Below, piece after piece: positions 24,296-33,799 of a DNA stretch of 37,130 nucleotides. The notes beneath the pieces are model-generated. The model made no database searches. It was not told the DNA's origin and was given only the letters and a program-made list of their open reading frames with translations. Origin of the DNA: Kiritimatiellia bacterium (GTDB lineage Bacteria > Verrucomicrobiota > Kiritimatiellia > RFP12 > UBA3636); the NCBI GenBank assembly GCA_017648065.1, contig JAGCJJ010000091.1:1-37130 (forward strand), read 5' to 3'. The position numbers were made by a program, and so were the translations under genes. Numbering within the stretch: the first letter of the stretch is position 1; every line of letters begins with the position of its first letter.

Positions 24296-27200
24296 ATGAA
24301 AATATTATCAAAAATAAGTCAGCTGCTAGTAGCAACTGCAATAATATTCTCAACAGCTGTAGCTGTAAGTGCTGCTGTTGTTGAGCATGATTGGTGTACA
24401 ATCACCAATAATGAAAGTATCAAGCCTGGTGAACAGCTTGTTGTTAAAATTAAAATCAAGCCAGAAAAAGTTAAGCCTGGTATGAAAATCAACTGCGACT
24501 TCCATTGGATGAAGAAAGATGGTTGGGGTGGTGTTACTGGCTTTACACATAACCAAACAGTTAAAGCTGGCGTAACAGAATACACCTTCACATCTGGCTT
24601 TAATTATAATGAGTCAATGGATCATATCGCTCCATATCTATTTTATTCAAAGAATGGCAACTTCGCTGACAAGATTGGAAATGCATACGGCAACAAGTTT
24701 CGCATTGCAGGAAATAAGCCTGCTGCTGCCGCACCTGCTCCATCAAAATCAGCTGAATTCAAGGGCAAAACAGTTAAAAACGAATTTGATTGGTGCACAA
24801 TTGAAGCTGCTGAATCTATTGAGCCAGGACAGCCTGGTATTGTAAAGGTTACACTTAAGGGTGACAAGGTTAAGCCTGGCATGAAGCTAAGCTGCGACTT
24901 CCACTGGATGAAGCGCGATGGCTGGGGTGGAACAGTTGGTTGGAATCCTGCCCAGACTGTTGAGGCTGGTAAGAACACATATGTCTTCAAGAGTGAGTTC
25001 AAGGTAAACCAGACAATGGATCACTTCTATGGCTATGTATTCTACTCTAAGAATGGTAGCTTTGAGAATCGTATTAGTAATGCAAATGGTCCAAAAACAA
25101 AGTTTGATTTCTCAAATCCTGCAACATCAGGTATCACAAGACCTGCAACAGCTACATTCAAGAAGAGCTGGATGAAGATTTCTTTCAGCAAGAATGTTGT
25201 TAAGGTTGGCGAGGAATATGACTGCATCGTAGAGTACTACATTGACCCATCTGACAGCTGGGGCAACGGCACATCTCTTCAGGTAAATCCTTATGGTCCT
25301 TGGATTGATAATCCTGATGGCGTATACAACAAGCATCGCCACCACGTTCCATATCCAGGTCTTTGGACACAGACAAAGAAGGCTGAGGTAGGTAAGGTTG
25401 CTAAGCTAAGCTTCCCTCAGAAGATTACAAAGGCATTTGACTTCAATGCTACCCTATACGTTTGCCGCTTCATTGATTCAGATGGCAAGGGCTGGCCATG
25501 GGATTCACGTGCAGGTGGTCCTGGCGTTATCCAGACATATGACATCTTCTCTATCAAGTCAAAGGAGCTAGGTGGTGCAACATTTGGTGGTGTAGCTCCT
25601 AAAATCGCTGTTAGAAGAGGCGACACAAATCCTGCTTCATCACTTTCTCTAAAGCTAAAGGCTACAAATGTTGAGGGCGAGGTTATTTGGAACGGCTCTA
25701 AGAGAGTAACATTTGGTAATGAGAACGAAGTTCTGATTACACTTGACGGACTAACAACTCCTGGTGTATACCTAATCGAAGCTGAAGATGAAAATGGCAA
25801 TGTTCGTGAGTCAACTATTGCAAATCTTCCTGACGTACGTAAGGCAATCGGTGAAGGCCGCTCACGCTTCGGTGTTACAGACATCTATTCTCGCGAGCTT
25901 TCAAGAATCGCATACAAACTAGGTTTCTCATACTGCCGTCACTTCACTGGCTGGAAAGGTCTTGAAGACAAACGCGGTGTTTACACATTTGAAGGTTTAG
26001 ACAGAATTGTTGATAACAACAATGCAGAAGGCATCCTTCCTTGGATTATGCTTATCGGACCTCCAAACTGGGTACTTACAAACCCAGACCACCATGGTGC
26101 TGGCTATGAGCCATTCCCATTCAATCGTGAGGCATGGCGTGAGACAGCTGCTACCCTTGCTAAGCACTATAAGGGAAGAATCTTCGGCTTTGAATGGCTA
26201 AACGAAATCGTTCCAGGACATCTTTCTGAGGATCCTGTAGCTGACTATATTGACTTCTGTCGTATTGGTACAGAAGAGGTACGCAAGCATGCTCCAGAAA
26301 TGAAGACAATGTCTGCTGGTGGTTTGTGGCCTCGTAACTTCCTTCTAGACCTACTTAGCGCAGGTTTAGGAAATCACATTGATATGCTACCTGTTCACTA
26401 TGGACACCGTGGCAGCATCATCACAGCAAAGAACGATCTTGCTGCACGTGGTATCACAAATGTTTCTGTTATTGATAACGAAACAGCTGCTGGCTACACA
26501 GTATTCAAGATGCCACAGCTTGTTGCTATGACAAACAGCTTGAACCAATGCCGTCACGTTATGGCAAATTGGCCAGCAGAGCTTGCTGCAGGCTGCGAAC
26601 TGATCATTTACTTTGGCGGCCGTGGTGATGCTTGTGGTAACTGGTCATATATGCTTGACATAAATACACCTCGCCCAGTTATGGCTTCTGTAGCTACAGT
26701 AATTGAAAAGCTTGGCCCTGCACGTCCTATTGGAACATATGCAGATGGAAGCAAGGGCTACGTCCATGTATTTGAGAAGAATGGCAAGGGTATTGTAGCT
26801 CTTCAACCAGCACATCGTGAAGATACACTAATGACTTTGGATTGCCCAGGAGTTAACCCTGCTACCCTAGTTGCAACAGACTACCAGGGTCGTACAGTTA
26901 AGCCTGTTAAGGTTACTGCTACAGCAGCAACTTACAAGCTAACAAATGGCATGGCAATTATTGTTGATGGTGCTCCATTAAATCTACATGCAGCACGTAC
27001 TGCTCTAGAGATTGATGGTCAGGATGCTGGAACTCCTCAGGTTTCTGCAATGGTTATTGCAGGCCGTGAAGCAGAAACATCTATAAAGATTAACAACCCA
27101 TTCACAAGTGAATTCAAGGGTGAAATCGCTATCGCTGATGCAACTACAAGAAAGCCTATCGCAGGAAAGAAATTCACTATCAAAGCAGGCGATTCTGCTC

Positions 27201-28432
27201 GCATCTCTCTTCCACTACCTATGAACGCTGAAAAGGCTGTTGTAATGGTAAAGGGAACAAATCTTGATGTAAGAACAACAACAAGCATCGCTATTGTTTC
27301 TGTAGATCCAAAATCTCTAGGCAACCTAGTCAAGAACGGTAGCATGGAAGGCACAATCGGCCAAAAGCCACACAACTGGAGCGGCAATGGTATTACAGTT
27401 ACACCTCCAGGCTTTGGCCTTGGTACTGCTCTAAAGCTTCAGGGCGAGAGCTGGCAGCATGCTGTTCAGAATGTAGATCTTCCAGTTCCAGGAAAGAAAT
27501 ACCTATATTCTGCATGGGTAAGAAACGAGCACTTTGATGCTGGTAGTAACCTATCTGTTACTGACACAAACAACAAGGCATATACTCTATTCATGCCTGC
27601 AGTATTCTCTGCTGGTCAGAAGACAGATGGTTGGAGATACATGACTAAGATTGTTGACACAGCTGCTAATACAAAGTCTATCTCACCAACACCAGTTGGT
27701 CGTGGTAAAGGCAGAGTTTTCTATGACAACATCCGTGTAACACAATACAATGGCACAGAGTTTATGTCTGAAGCACTAAAGCTACCTGCTGGTAAGAACA
27801 TCAAGATTGATGGTAAACTAGACGATTGGAACGTAAATTCTATTGAGCCACTACCACTACTTTGCGATAACCAGATTATCGCAGAGAAGGGCTATAAGTG
27901 GACAGAAGACAGCCTTGCTGGTGTTGGTTATCTACGTTGGGATGACAACAATCTATACCTAGCTATACAGGTGAAGGATGACAAGCATGTTGCAGATAAG
28001 ACTGGTGATGACACACTAAAGTGTGACTCTATTGAGTTAGCTCTTCACCCATTAAATCGTCTTGATGGTGAAGATATGCGTGCATTTGAGTGGTTCATCA
28101 GCGCTGCATCACCTGGTGGCGGATCTGGTAAGCACACAATCTACCGCAATCCAAAGCACTCTGGTGGTTTGACAGCTGGTCAGCTAGCTAAGGACTCATC
28201 AATGTATGAAATCGTTGTTTCTCGCGTTGGAGACACAACTACATACGAGGTAAAGATTCCTTGGGCAGAAACAGGCGTACCTCGTCAAGCATTAGGAACA
28301 CGCTTCGGATTGTCAATTGGTCTATATGACTGTGACACACCTAATGGTCCAACAGGTAAGATGATATGGGGTGGCGGTATCCATCCTATGTGGATCCCTG
28401 GTTCCTTCGGAGAAATTACTCTGATTGAGTAA
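24296..28432 (+). CDS. Secreted multi-module glycosidase-like protein (clan GH-A core, CBM-like ends)
   Basis: I start translation at 24296, where AAGGAA lies about 5 bases upstream and a signal peptide begins (MKILSKISQLLVATA...SAA); an upstream ATG at 24257 would add 13 unlikely residues. The 1378-residue product has two similar modules (about 28-137 and 160-272), each with KVKPGMK, CDFHWMK and DGWGG, then a third beta-rich module (285-420). A (beta/alpha)8 glycosidase-like core follows (about 520-800). In it FEWLNEI (Glu637) and VIDNETAAG (Glu729) fit the acid/base and nucleophile of clan GH-A enzymes such as GH39/GH5/GH42. A CBM4/9-like segment (NLVKNGSMEG, from about 1009) and a CBM9/DOMON-like domain (DGKLDDWN, from about 1171) end the chain. 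It probably cleaves a polysaccharide outside the cell; family and substrate are unassigned. Confidence 0.82.
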   Translation: MKILSKISQLLVATAIIFSTAVAVSAAVVEHDWCTITNNESIKPGEQLVVKIKIKPEKVKPGMKINCDFHWMKKDGWGGVTGFTHNQTVKAGVTEYTFTSGFNYNESMDHIAPYLFYSKNGNFADKIGNAYGNKFRIAGNKPAAAAPAPSKSAEFKGKTVKNEFDWCTIEAAESIEPGQPGIVKVTLKGDKVKPGMKLSCDFHWMKRDGWGGTVGWNPAQTVEAGKNTYVFKSEFKVNQTMDHFYGYVFYSKNGSFENRISNANGPKTKFDFSNPATSGITRPATATFKKSWMKISFSKNVVKVGEEYDCIVEYYIDPSDSWGNGTSLQVNPYGPWIDNPDGVYNKHRHHVPYPGLWTQTKKAEVGKVAKLSFPQKITKAFDFNATLYVCRFIDSDGKGWPWDSRAGGPGVIQTYDIFSIKSKELGGATFGGVAPKIAVRRGDTNPASSLSLKLKATNVEGEVIWNGSKRVTFGNENEVLITLDGLTTPGVYLIEAEDENGNVRESTIANLPDVRKAIGEGRSRFGVTDIYSRELSRIAYKLGFSYCRHFTGWKGLEDKRGVYTFEGLDRIVDNNNAEGILPWIMLIGPPNWVLTNPDHHGAGYEPFPFNREAWRETAATLAKHYKGRIFGFEWLNEIVPGHLSEDPVADYIDFCRIGTEEVRKHAPEMKTMSAGGLWPRNFLLDLLSAGLGNHIDMLPVHYGHRGSIITAKNDLAARGITNVSVIDNETAAGYTVFKMPQLVAMTNSLNQCRHVMANWPAELAAGCELIIYFGGRGDACGNWSYMLDINTPRPVMASVATVIEKLGPARPIGTYADGSKGYVHVFEKNGKGIVALQPAHREDTLMTLDCPGVNPATLVATDYQGRTVKPVKVTATAATYKLTNGMAIIVDGAPLNLHAARTALEIDGQDAGTPQVSAMVIAGREAETSIKINNPFTSEFKGEIAIADATTRKPIAGKKFTIKAGDSARISLPLPMNAEKAVVMVKGTNLDVRTTTSIAIVSVDPKSLGNLVKNGSMEGTIGQKPHNWSGNGITVTPPGFGLGTALKLQGESWQHAVQNVDLPVPGKKYLYSAWVRNEHFDAGSNLSVTDTNNKAYTLFMPAVFSAGQKTDGWRYMTKIVDTAANTKSISPTPVGRGKGRVFYDNIRVTQYNGTEFMSEALKLPAGKNIKIDGKLDDWNVNSIEPLPLLCDNQIIAEKGYKWTEDSLAGVGYLRWDDNNLYLAIQVKDDKHVADKTGDDTLKCDSIELALHPLNRLDGEDMRAFEWFISAASPGGGSGKHTIYRNPKHSGGLTAGQLAKDSSMYEIVVSRVGDTTTYEVKIPWAETGVPRQALGTRFGLSIGLYDCDTPNGPTGKMIWGGGIHPMWIPGSFGEITLIE
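24470..24931 (+). repeat. Internal duplication in the glycosidase gene
   Basis: About 60 bases encoding KVKPGMKxxCDFHWMKxDGWGG occur at 24470-24532 and again at 24869-24931 with high nucleotide identity. The flanking module sequence is also similar at protein level (DHxxxYxFYSKNGxF), which shows an in-gene module duplication. Confidence 0.8.
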
Positions 28433-28440
28433 TTAAATTA

Positions 28441-28474
28441 AAAAGGTGTGGGCAGAGATGCTCACACCTTTTTT
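28441..28474. terminator. Bidirectional intrinsic terminator (glycosidase / hrpA)
   Basis: AAAAGGTGTG and CACACCTTTT, extended inward by a G-T pair and GC/GC, form a stem of about 13 bp with an AGAGAT loop, followed by a T-run. It separates convergent genes. Confidence 0.9.
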
Positions 28475-28518
28475 GTTTCTACAAATAAAGCACAAAATAC
28501 TGTAAAAGCAATTATAAA

Positions 28519-31500
28519 CTAAGAGATTAGGACAGCTTGCCAAAGCTCATTAAGGCGCTTAAGTGAATAGCCTGATTGAGCAAGGCGTGGCACCCATAGT
28601 GCAAGACGAGCCTCCTCTACTCCCCAACGATATGCCTGAAGTGCTGCCTCATTGTAGCTTGGGCGCGCACCATTAGCATAAAGCTCAATATAACGCTGCC
28701 ACGCAATTCCAAATTCGCGCAACTTGCGCTCCTCAACATCTGGCTTAAGCTGTGCATTTGCCAGACGCGTCTCTACGCCCTCAAGATAACGCATCAATTG
28801 AGAAATATTTTTCATTGACACACTGCGCATATAACCAGGGAATACAAGCCAATTCAGTTGCTCTGTTACATCAAGCGCAGTAGCTTCATCTACATTATCT
28901 AATTGGTCCATGCAACTGTCCCATAGTAAAGCTATACCATGAGCCAACTCCTTAAGCTTACCAGCTAAAAGAGAAAGATGCTGCTGCTCTGATGAGCTAA
29001 GATTTCGTGGCTTAGTTAATCCTTGAGCCAAAATAAAATTACGCAAGACACCTCGTGCTAAATCCGCTGCTGTAGGAAGTAATGCAGCAGCAGAAGAGCT
29101 TAGTTCATCAGAAGAAGAATCGGACGCTTGCTCCAAACTTAATGAAGAAAGAGACTGCAATGAGTTAAAGCTCTGACCACTCTTTTTATTGTTTTTATTT
29201 GTGGATACACCACCGGCACCACCAATCATCTTTACTAGCGAAGGATTTTGCTTTAATAAGCCTTCTATAATGCGGCTGATTAGAAGCTGCTGAGCCTCAT
29301 ATGCAGAGCCTCCAACCGCATAATTTTCTGAGCTTCCAGCTAAGAAAACTCCTAGCTCACGTGCACCACAATTACCAAGCAACAGCTCTCGTGCAGAAAC
29401 AGAATTTGGGAATTGCTCTGAAGTAAATTTTAATTCCTGCTTAGGCAGCTTTACAAGCTTTGATAATTCATCATAAAATTCATATAAGTCCGCTAGCTTA
29501 CGTGTCTCGTAAAGCACCTTTTTATTTGCACTCACAACACGCCAACGAAGCTGCAGATGCTCTGTCGGTATTGCCTTTGCAATAACACACTCTGGAATAT
29601 GACAATCCGTGGCAGCGTAGATAGCATGAGATATTGCTGCAGTAATTGGCATATTATACTTTGTTGCAGAAAGGCGCTCGTAGCATTCACTAACAAGAGA
29701 ATCAACTCGATTTCTATAATTGCTTCCATCCATTAGCTGCAGTGCCGGATGAAGCACAGCTTGAGGAATTGACGTAATATAAAAATATACCAATTCATTC
29801 AAATAGCCAGGTACAAGCCAATCGCTTCTGATGTACTTTACAAAAGGTATTTGCTCTGGGAGCAATGTACAGGTAATACCATCCTCATCGGCACCAGGTG
29901 CATTTTTATATGACAAGCGAAGACGCTGATCTGAAATGCGAAGCTCTGCAGGGAATTGCTGTTTATCAGCCTGACCTGCTTCTATTGAAAGTGTTGGATT
30001 AAATATAAGCGATGACTTTTCTTTATGTGGCAGGGTGTTAACCCAGCGCTTAAACGCTGCCAGATTAACGCAATCCTCAGGAAGGCGTGCTTCATAAAAT
30101 GCAGCACAATCTGTAGCAATGTCAGAAAAATCAATTTTACGAAGCTTTGCTGCTTGCTCCTCTGCTCTGCGAATATTTGAAAAAGTCTGACGCAAACATG
30201 GTGGCATATTTTCAGGAAGCTTGCACTGCGCAATTCCCTCAGAAATAAACAACTCTCGTGAAACAACTGGATAAAGTCTGGAAATATCTGCACGAGAATT
30301 TGTAGCAATAGTAAGTACGCCAAGCGTTGTTGTTTTTATTGCACGAGCAGTTCCTGTTGCTCCGTCCCAATATTGTCCTGTGTAATGCACCTTTGACACA
30401 TGCTCTGCTGCCTTTTCTATCCATTCAATTTGAATTGGAGAGACATTACGAGCAAAGGTGCGTGAGGTATCTACAAGCTCAGCTGCCAGCAACCACTTTG
30501 GTGTGCGCTTCGCAAGACTTGATGCTGGGAAAATCACAAAAGGCTTACCATCTATGCCGACATACTCGCGTTTTTCGTCATCATACTTACCCACATTAGG
30601 TAGGAAGCCACAAAGCATTGCTTGATGAATATGAGCAATAGAACGAGACTCTGGGTCGCCAATCGGTGGAATTGTGGCAGGGTGTGATGCTTGCTTTGCA
30701 TCCTTTGAGCCAGAATTGTGTCGCTCATGCTCAACAAAGCTCTTATGAAGTTGAAGACGGATTTCCTCCCATTCTAGGATACGCTTAAATGAGATATAAT
30801 TTTTCTGGCAAAGTTTGCGCTTTTGTGTGCCTGAAATCTCTCCTGTGGCAGGGTGGAAAAATTCCCACAAACGCAGAATGCTATCAAAATCAGAATGAGG
30901 TGATTTGAATTGGGCATGTGCTTGATTTGCTTTATCCAATTCTTCAGCCGGGCGCACATACACAGTCTCTCCGGAGAGATATGCCACGATTGTAAGTGCT
31001 TCACTATATACGCCAAATTGCTTTGACTCAAGCAATATGCGTGCAAGACGAGGCTCAATATTGAGTTGGGCAATTGCACGGCCAAGTGGAGTAAGCTGGT
31101 AGGTCGTTGCACCAGTTTCCGGATCCGTGCCAGCAGGAACAATAGCCTTTAACCAAAGTAGCTCTTTATATCCCTCACGAACTGCAACATTTGCAGGAGG
31201 CTCAATAAATGGGAATGAGGAAATATCTCCAAGCCTACGGGAAAGCATTGTAAGAATTGTTCCTGCAAGCGATGTGCGGCGAATTTCTGGGTCAGTAAAT
31301 TCAGAGCGTTTTTTATAATCCTCTTGAGCATAGAGGCGAATGCAAAGACCTGGCGCAATACGTCCGCAACGGCCTGCACGCTGATTTGCTGAAGCTTGCG
31401 AAATTGGTTCAATATGTAGCTTCTTAATGTGTGAGCGATAGCTGAAGCGGCTTATACGTGCAACTCCTGAATCGATTACTATTTTAATATTAGGAATAGT

Positions 31501-32364
31501 AACTGATGTTTCAGCAACATTAGTTGCTAAAATTACGCGGCGCTTACCCGGAATTAAAACAAATGCACGGCGCTGCTCTTGAGGAGGAAGGCTAGCCATT
31601 AATGGAATAATCTCGCAATCGGAAAGGAAGCGACCACGAAGTATTTCGCATGCTTCTTTAATATCGCGCTCACCTGGCAAAAATACAAGTATATCTCCAC
31701 TGGCTCCAGAGCTAATTACATCAACTACTGCATTAGAAACAATGCGTGGAAGCTCTGTATCGTCATCTGCGTCCTCAGGAGGAAGATATTTATATGTAAT
31801 TGGATATGTACGGCCTGAGATATGGAGAACTGGCGCATTATTAAAAAATTCGCTAAAGCGCTGAGTTTCAATTGTAGCAGAAGATATAATTACGCGTAAA
31901 TCCTTACGCTTGAGCAAGAGCTGCTTTAAGTAGCCAAGAAGAAAATCAATATTAAGAGTTCGCTCATGGGCTTCATCAATCATAATGATGCCATATTGTC
32001 TTAGAAGCGGATCATTTTTGATTTCTGCTAGAAGAATACCATCAGTAACAAACTTGATGCGATTAGCTTTATCTGTTTGGCGTTGGAATCGATGCTGCCA
32101 GCCAACTAACTTTTGATTGCCTAATTCCTCCTCTACTCTCTCCGCTACAGAAATTGTTGCAACTCGGCGAGGTTGAGTACAGCAGATAAGACGCTTCTTT
32201 TCAAGCTCCATACAGAATTGAGGTAATTGTGTTGTTTTACCTGAGCCTGTTTCGCCAGAAATAACAATAACGCGATTAAAACGCATTGCATCAAGGATGC
32301 GTTGCTTATGCGCAAGAATCGGTAGCGAAAAGCTCTCTTCTGTATTATCGGACAAATTATTCAC
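28519..32364 (-). CDS. hrpA: ATP-dependent RNA helicase HrpA (DEAH family)
   Basis: This 1281-residue protein has the length of bacterial HrpA, a DEAH-box RNA helicase involved in mRNA processing and rescue of stalled ribosomes. Motif I GETGSGKT (37-44), motif Ia TQPRRVAT (63-70), DEAH (130-133), SAT, VATNVAETSVTIPNIK-type motif IV-V, and QRAGRCGR (motif VI) are visible. After them come the HA2/OB region and a long C-terminal DUF3418-type domain. An Asn/Lys/Ser-rich insert (GGVSTNKNNKKSGQSFNSLQ...SSSDELSSS) near 1060-1105 is probably a disordered linker. The start is a GTG at 32364 without a clear Shine-Dalgarno. The upstream ankyrin gene has its own terminator, so hrpA is probably transcribed separately. 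Confidence 0.95.
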   Translation of the reverse strand: MNNLSDNTEESFSLPILAHKQRILDAMRFNRVIVISGETGSGKTTQLPQFCMELEKKRLICCTQPRRVATISVAERVEEELGNQKLVGWQHRFQRQTDKANRIKFVTDGILLAEIKNDPLLRQYGIIMIDEAHERTLNIDFLLGYLKQLLLKRKDLRVIISSATIETQRFSEFFNNAPVLHISGRTYPITYKYLPPEDADDDTELPRIVSNAVVDVISSGASGDILVFLPGERDIKEACEILRGRFLSDCEIIPLMASLPPQEQRRAFVLIPGKRRVILATNVAETSVTIPNIKIVIDSGVARISRFSYRSHIKKLHIEPISQASANQRAGRCGRIAPGLCIRLYAQEDYKKRSEFTDPEIRRTSLAGTILTMLSRRLGDISSFPFIEPPANVAVREGYKELLWLKAIVPAGTDPETGATTYQLTPLGRAIAQLNIEPRLARILLESKQFGVYSEALTIVAYLSGETVYVRPAEELDKANQAHAQFKSPHSDFDSILRLWEFFHPATGEISGTQKRKLCQKNYISFKRILEWEEIRLQLHKSFVEHERHNSGSKDAKQASHPATIPPIGDPESRSIAHIHQAMLCGFLPNVGKYDDEKREYVGIDGKPFVIFPASSLAKRTPKWLLAAELVDTSRTFARNVSPIQIEWIEKAAEHVSKVHYTGQYWDGATGTARAIKTTTLGVLTIATNSRADISRLYPVVSRELFISEGIAQCKLPENMPPCLRQTFSNIRRAEEQAAKLRKIDFSDIATDCAAFYEARLPEDCVNLAAFKRWVNTLPHKEKSSLIFNPTLSIEAGQADKQQFPAELRISDQRLRLSYKNAPGADEDGITCTLLPEQIPFVKYIRSDWLVPGYLNELVYFYITSIPQAVLHPALQLMDGSNYRNRVDSLVSECYERLSATKYNMPITAAISHAIYAATDCHIPECVIAKAIPTEHLQLRWRVVSANKKVLYETRKLADLYEFYDELSKLVKLPKQELKFTSEQFPNSVSARELLLGNCGARELGVFLAGSSENYAVGGSAYEAQQLLISRIIEGLLKQNPSLVKMIGGAGGVSTNKNNKKSGQSFNSLQSLSSLSLEQASDSSSDELSSSAAALLPTAADLARGVLRNFILAQGLTKPRNLSSSEQQHLSLLAGKLKELAHGIALLWDSCMDQLDNVDEATALDVTEQLNWLVFPGYMRSVSMKNISQLMRYLEGVETRLANAQLKPDVEERKLREFGIAWQRYIELYANGARPSYNEAALQAYRWGVEEARLALWVPRLAQSGYSLKRLNELWQAVLIS

Positions 32365-32375
32365 TATTTATATAT

Positions 32376-32405
32376 AAAAAAGGGCAAGCTCATATTGGCT
32401 CGCCC
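32376..32405 (-). terminator. Intrinsic terminator of the ankyrin-MORN gene
   Basis: On the minus strand GGGCGAGC and GCTTGCCC pair (one G-U) around an 8-base loop, followed by TTTTTT. It lies 15 bases after the stop codon and 12 bases before the hrpA start. Confidence 0.88.
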
Positions 32406-32419
32406 ATTTGCTTCAAATT

Positions 32420-33769
32420 TTATTCTTGTTCTTGGGCAACGACTTTATTGTTTTCCCAAACAGCTCTATAGCGATTATATTGAGAATCAATATAAATTCC
32501 TTCGCCCTTCACTAGGACACCATTCTCCCATCTGCCAGAGACATAAGAGCCATTTGCAAACTTGAATATTCCTGTACCATGAGGTACATTACCTTCCCAA
32601 GCACCAGAATAAACATCACCATTGTTATATGTAAAGGTACCAACACCAGAACGGCTGCCTCTAACAAACTCACCTTCGTAAAGAGTTCCATCTGGAGAAT
32701 AAAGAACTCCAACGCCATGGAAATTACCAAATTTATATGAACCCTTATAATAAGAACCATTTGAAAGGCGATCTGTCTGAGGATCATCAATAAGTGCTTG
32801 AATATGCTGCTTCAAAGTAACTTGTTTTGCCATTACTTGCTTCTGCAAATTCTGAATAGTTTCATCTGAAAATGTTTTAATTGTATTCTCTGTGGATTTA
32901 ATTACTGGTGCTGGAGCTTCCTCTTTAACAACAACCTGTTTAGGTGCTTGCTCCAATGCTGGCTCAACCTCTTCTACAACCTTTTCCTTTGTTACCTCAG
33001 CAATTTTCTTCACAGGAGCTGCAGTCTTTTTCTTTTCTGGAGCTACTGTTTCATTCTTTACTGGAACTGGTGTCTCTTTTTTCTCAGGAGTTTTAGCCAC
33101 AACAGGTGCTGGAGCTTCAGCAATTACAGTTGGTGCATTTTTTTTCAATGCATCAATAATTGCCTTTTCTGTTGTCATATCAACAGGTAGCTTTCCTGCT
33201 GCATTAGCAATATCTGTTCTTGCATCTAATTTCAACAAAAGCACAACCATTTTCAAATCGTTTGCAGCAGCAGCAAGGTGGAGTGGCATATTACCAGAAT
33301 TATCCAATGCATTTACATTTGCTCCCAATCTTGCTAAATTAGCTACAGAAAGAAGCTTTCCTGAGCGAGCAGCAAAATGTAATGGACTCCATCCATTATC
33401 TGCCTTTGCATCGATTATTGCTCCATTTTTTACTAAAAATCTTATAACATCGATAGATTCTTGCAATGCTGCCCAATGTAATGGAGTTGTATTATTCTTT
33501 TGTGGTGCGCGAACATCCACTGGAACACCTCTACGAACTAATTCATTCGCAGCGATAGCATGATTTTGAAGTGCAGCAAAATGTAAAGCTGTAAGACCTG
33601 TACGAGAAACAGAACTTAACTCTTCAGCAGTTGATGATTGAACTGTTTCAAGAATAGCACCAACATCATCATTTTTTATTTGCAAAAAAAGCTTATCTGC
33701 AAATTCAGTTGATGCAGAACATAGCTGCACAGCAATAAGAAATGATAAAAATAAAAATACTTTATTCAT
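32420..33769 (-). CDS. Secreted ankyrin-repeat / MORN-repeat protein
   Basis: This 449-residue protein starts with a signal peptide (residues 1-19, FLFLSFLIAVQLCSA). Ankyrin repeats cover about 56-191 (TGLTALHFAALQNHAIAANELV, TTPLHWAALQESIDVIRFLV, GWSPLHFAARSGKL, GNMPLHLAAAANDLKMVVLLL). Residues 215-290 are a Pro/Lys/Glu/Val-rich flexible linker, and 295-335 a short coiled coil. About 341-435 carries four MORN-type units (YKGSYKFGNFHGVGVLY, YEGEFVRGSRSGVGTFTY, YSGAWEGNVPHGTGIFKF, YVSGRWENG). Both repeat types mediate protein or membrane contacts, so this is probably an envelope scaffold. No catalytic motif is present. It follows a lipid-kinase gene by 30 bases on the same strand and ends at a strong terminator. 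Confidence 0.88.
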   Translation of the reverse strand: MNKVFLFLSFLIAVQLCSASTEFADKLFLQIKNDDVGAILETVQSSTAEELSSVSRTGLTALHFAALQNHAIAANELVRRGVPVDVRAPQKNNTTPLHWAALQESIDVIRFLVKNGAIIDAKADNGWSPLHFAARSGKLLSVANLARLGANVNALDNSGNMPLHLAAAANDLKMVVLLLKLDARTDIANAAGKLPVDMTTEKAIIDALKKNAPTVIAEAPAPVVAKTPEKKETPVPVKNETVAPEKKKTAAPVKKIAEVTKEKVVEEVEPALEQAPKQVVVKEEAPAPVIKSTENTIKTFSDETIQNLQKQVMAKQVTLKQHIQALIDDPQTDRLSNGSYYKGSYKFGNFHGVGVLYSPDGTLYEGEFVRGSRSGVGTFTYNNGDVYSGAWEGNVPHGTGIFKFANGSYVSGRWENGVLVKGEGIYIDSQYNRYRAVWENNKVVAQEQE

Positions 33770-33799
33770 AGATTACGACCTTCAATCTTTTCTAAATTG

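Noticed and set aside
32892-33563. A 223-codon plus-strand frame rich in Phe/Thr/Gly
   Set aside because: It is the antisense shadow of the Lys/Glu/Pro-rich linker and ankyrin repeats of the minus-strand gene, whose protein is clearly real.
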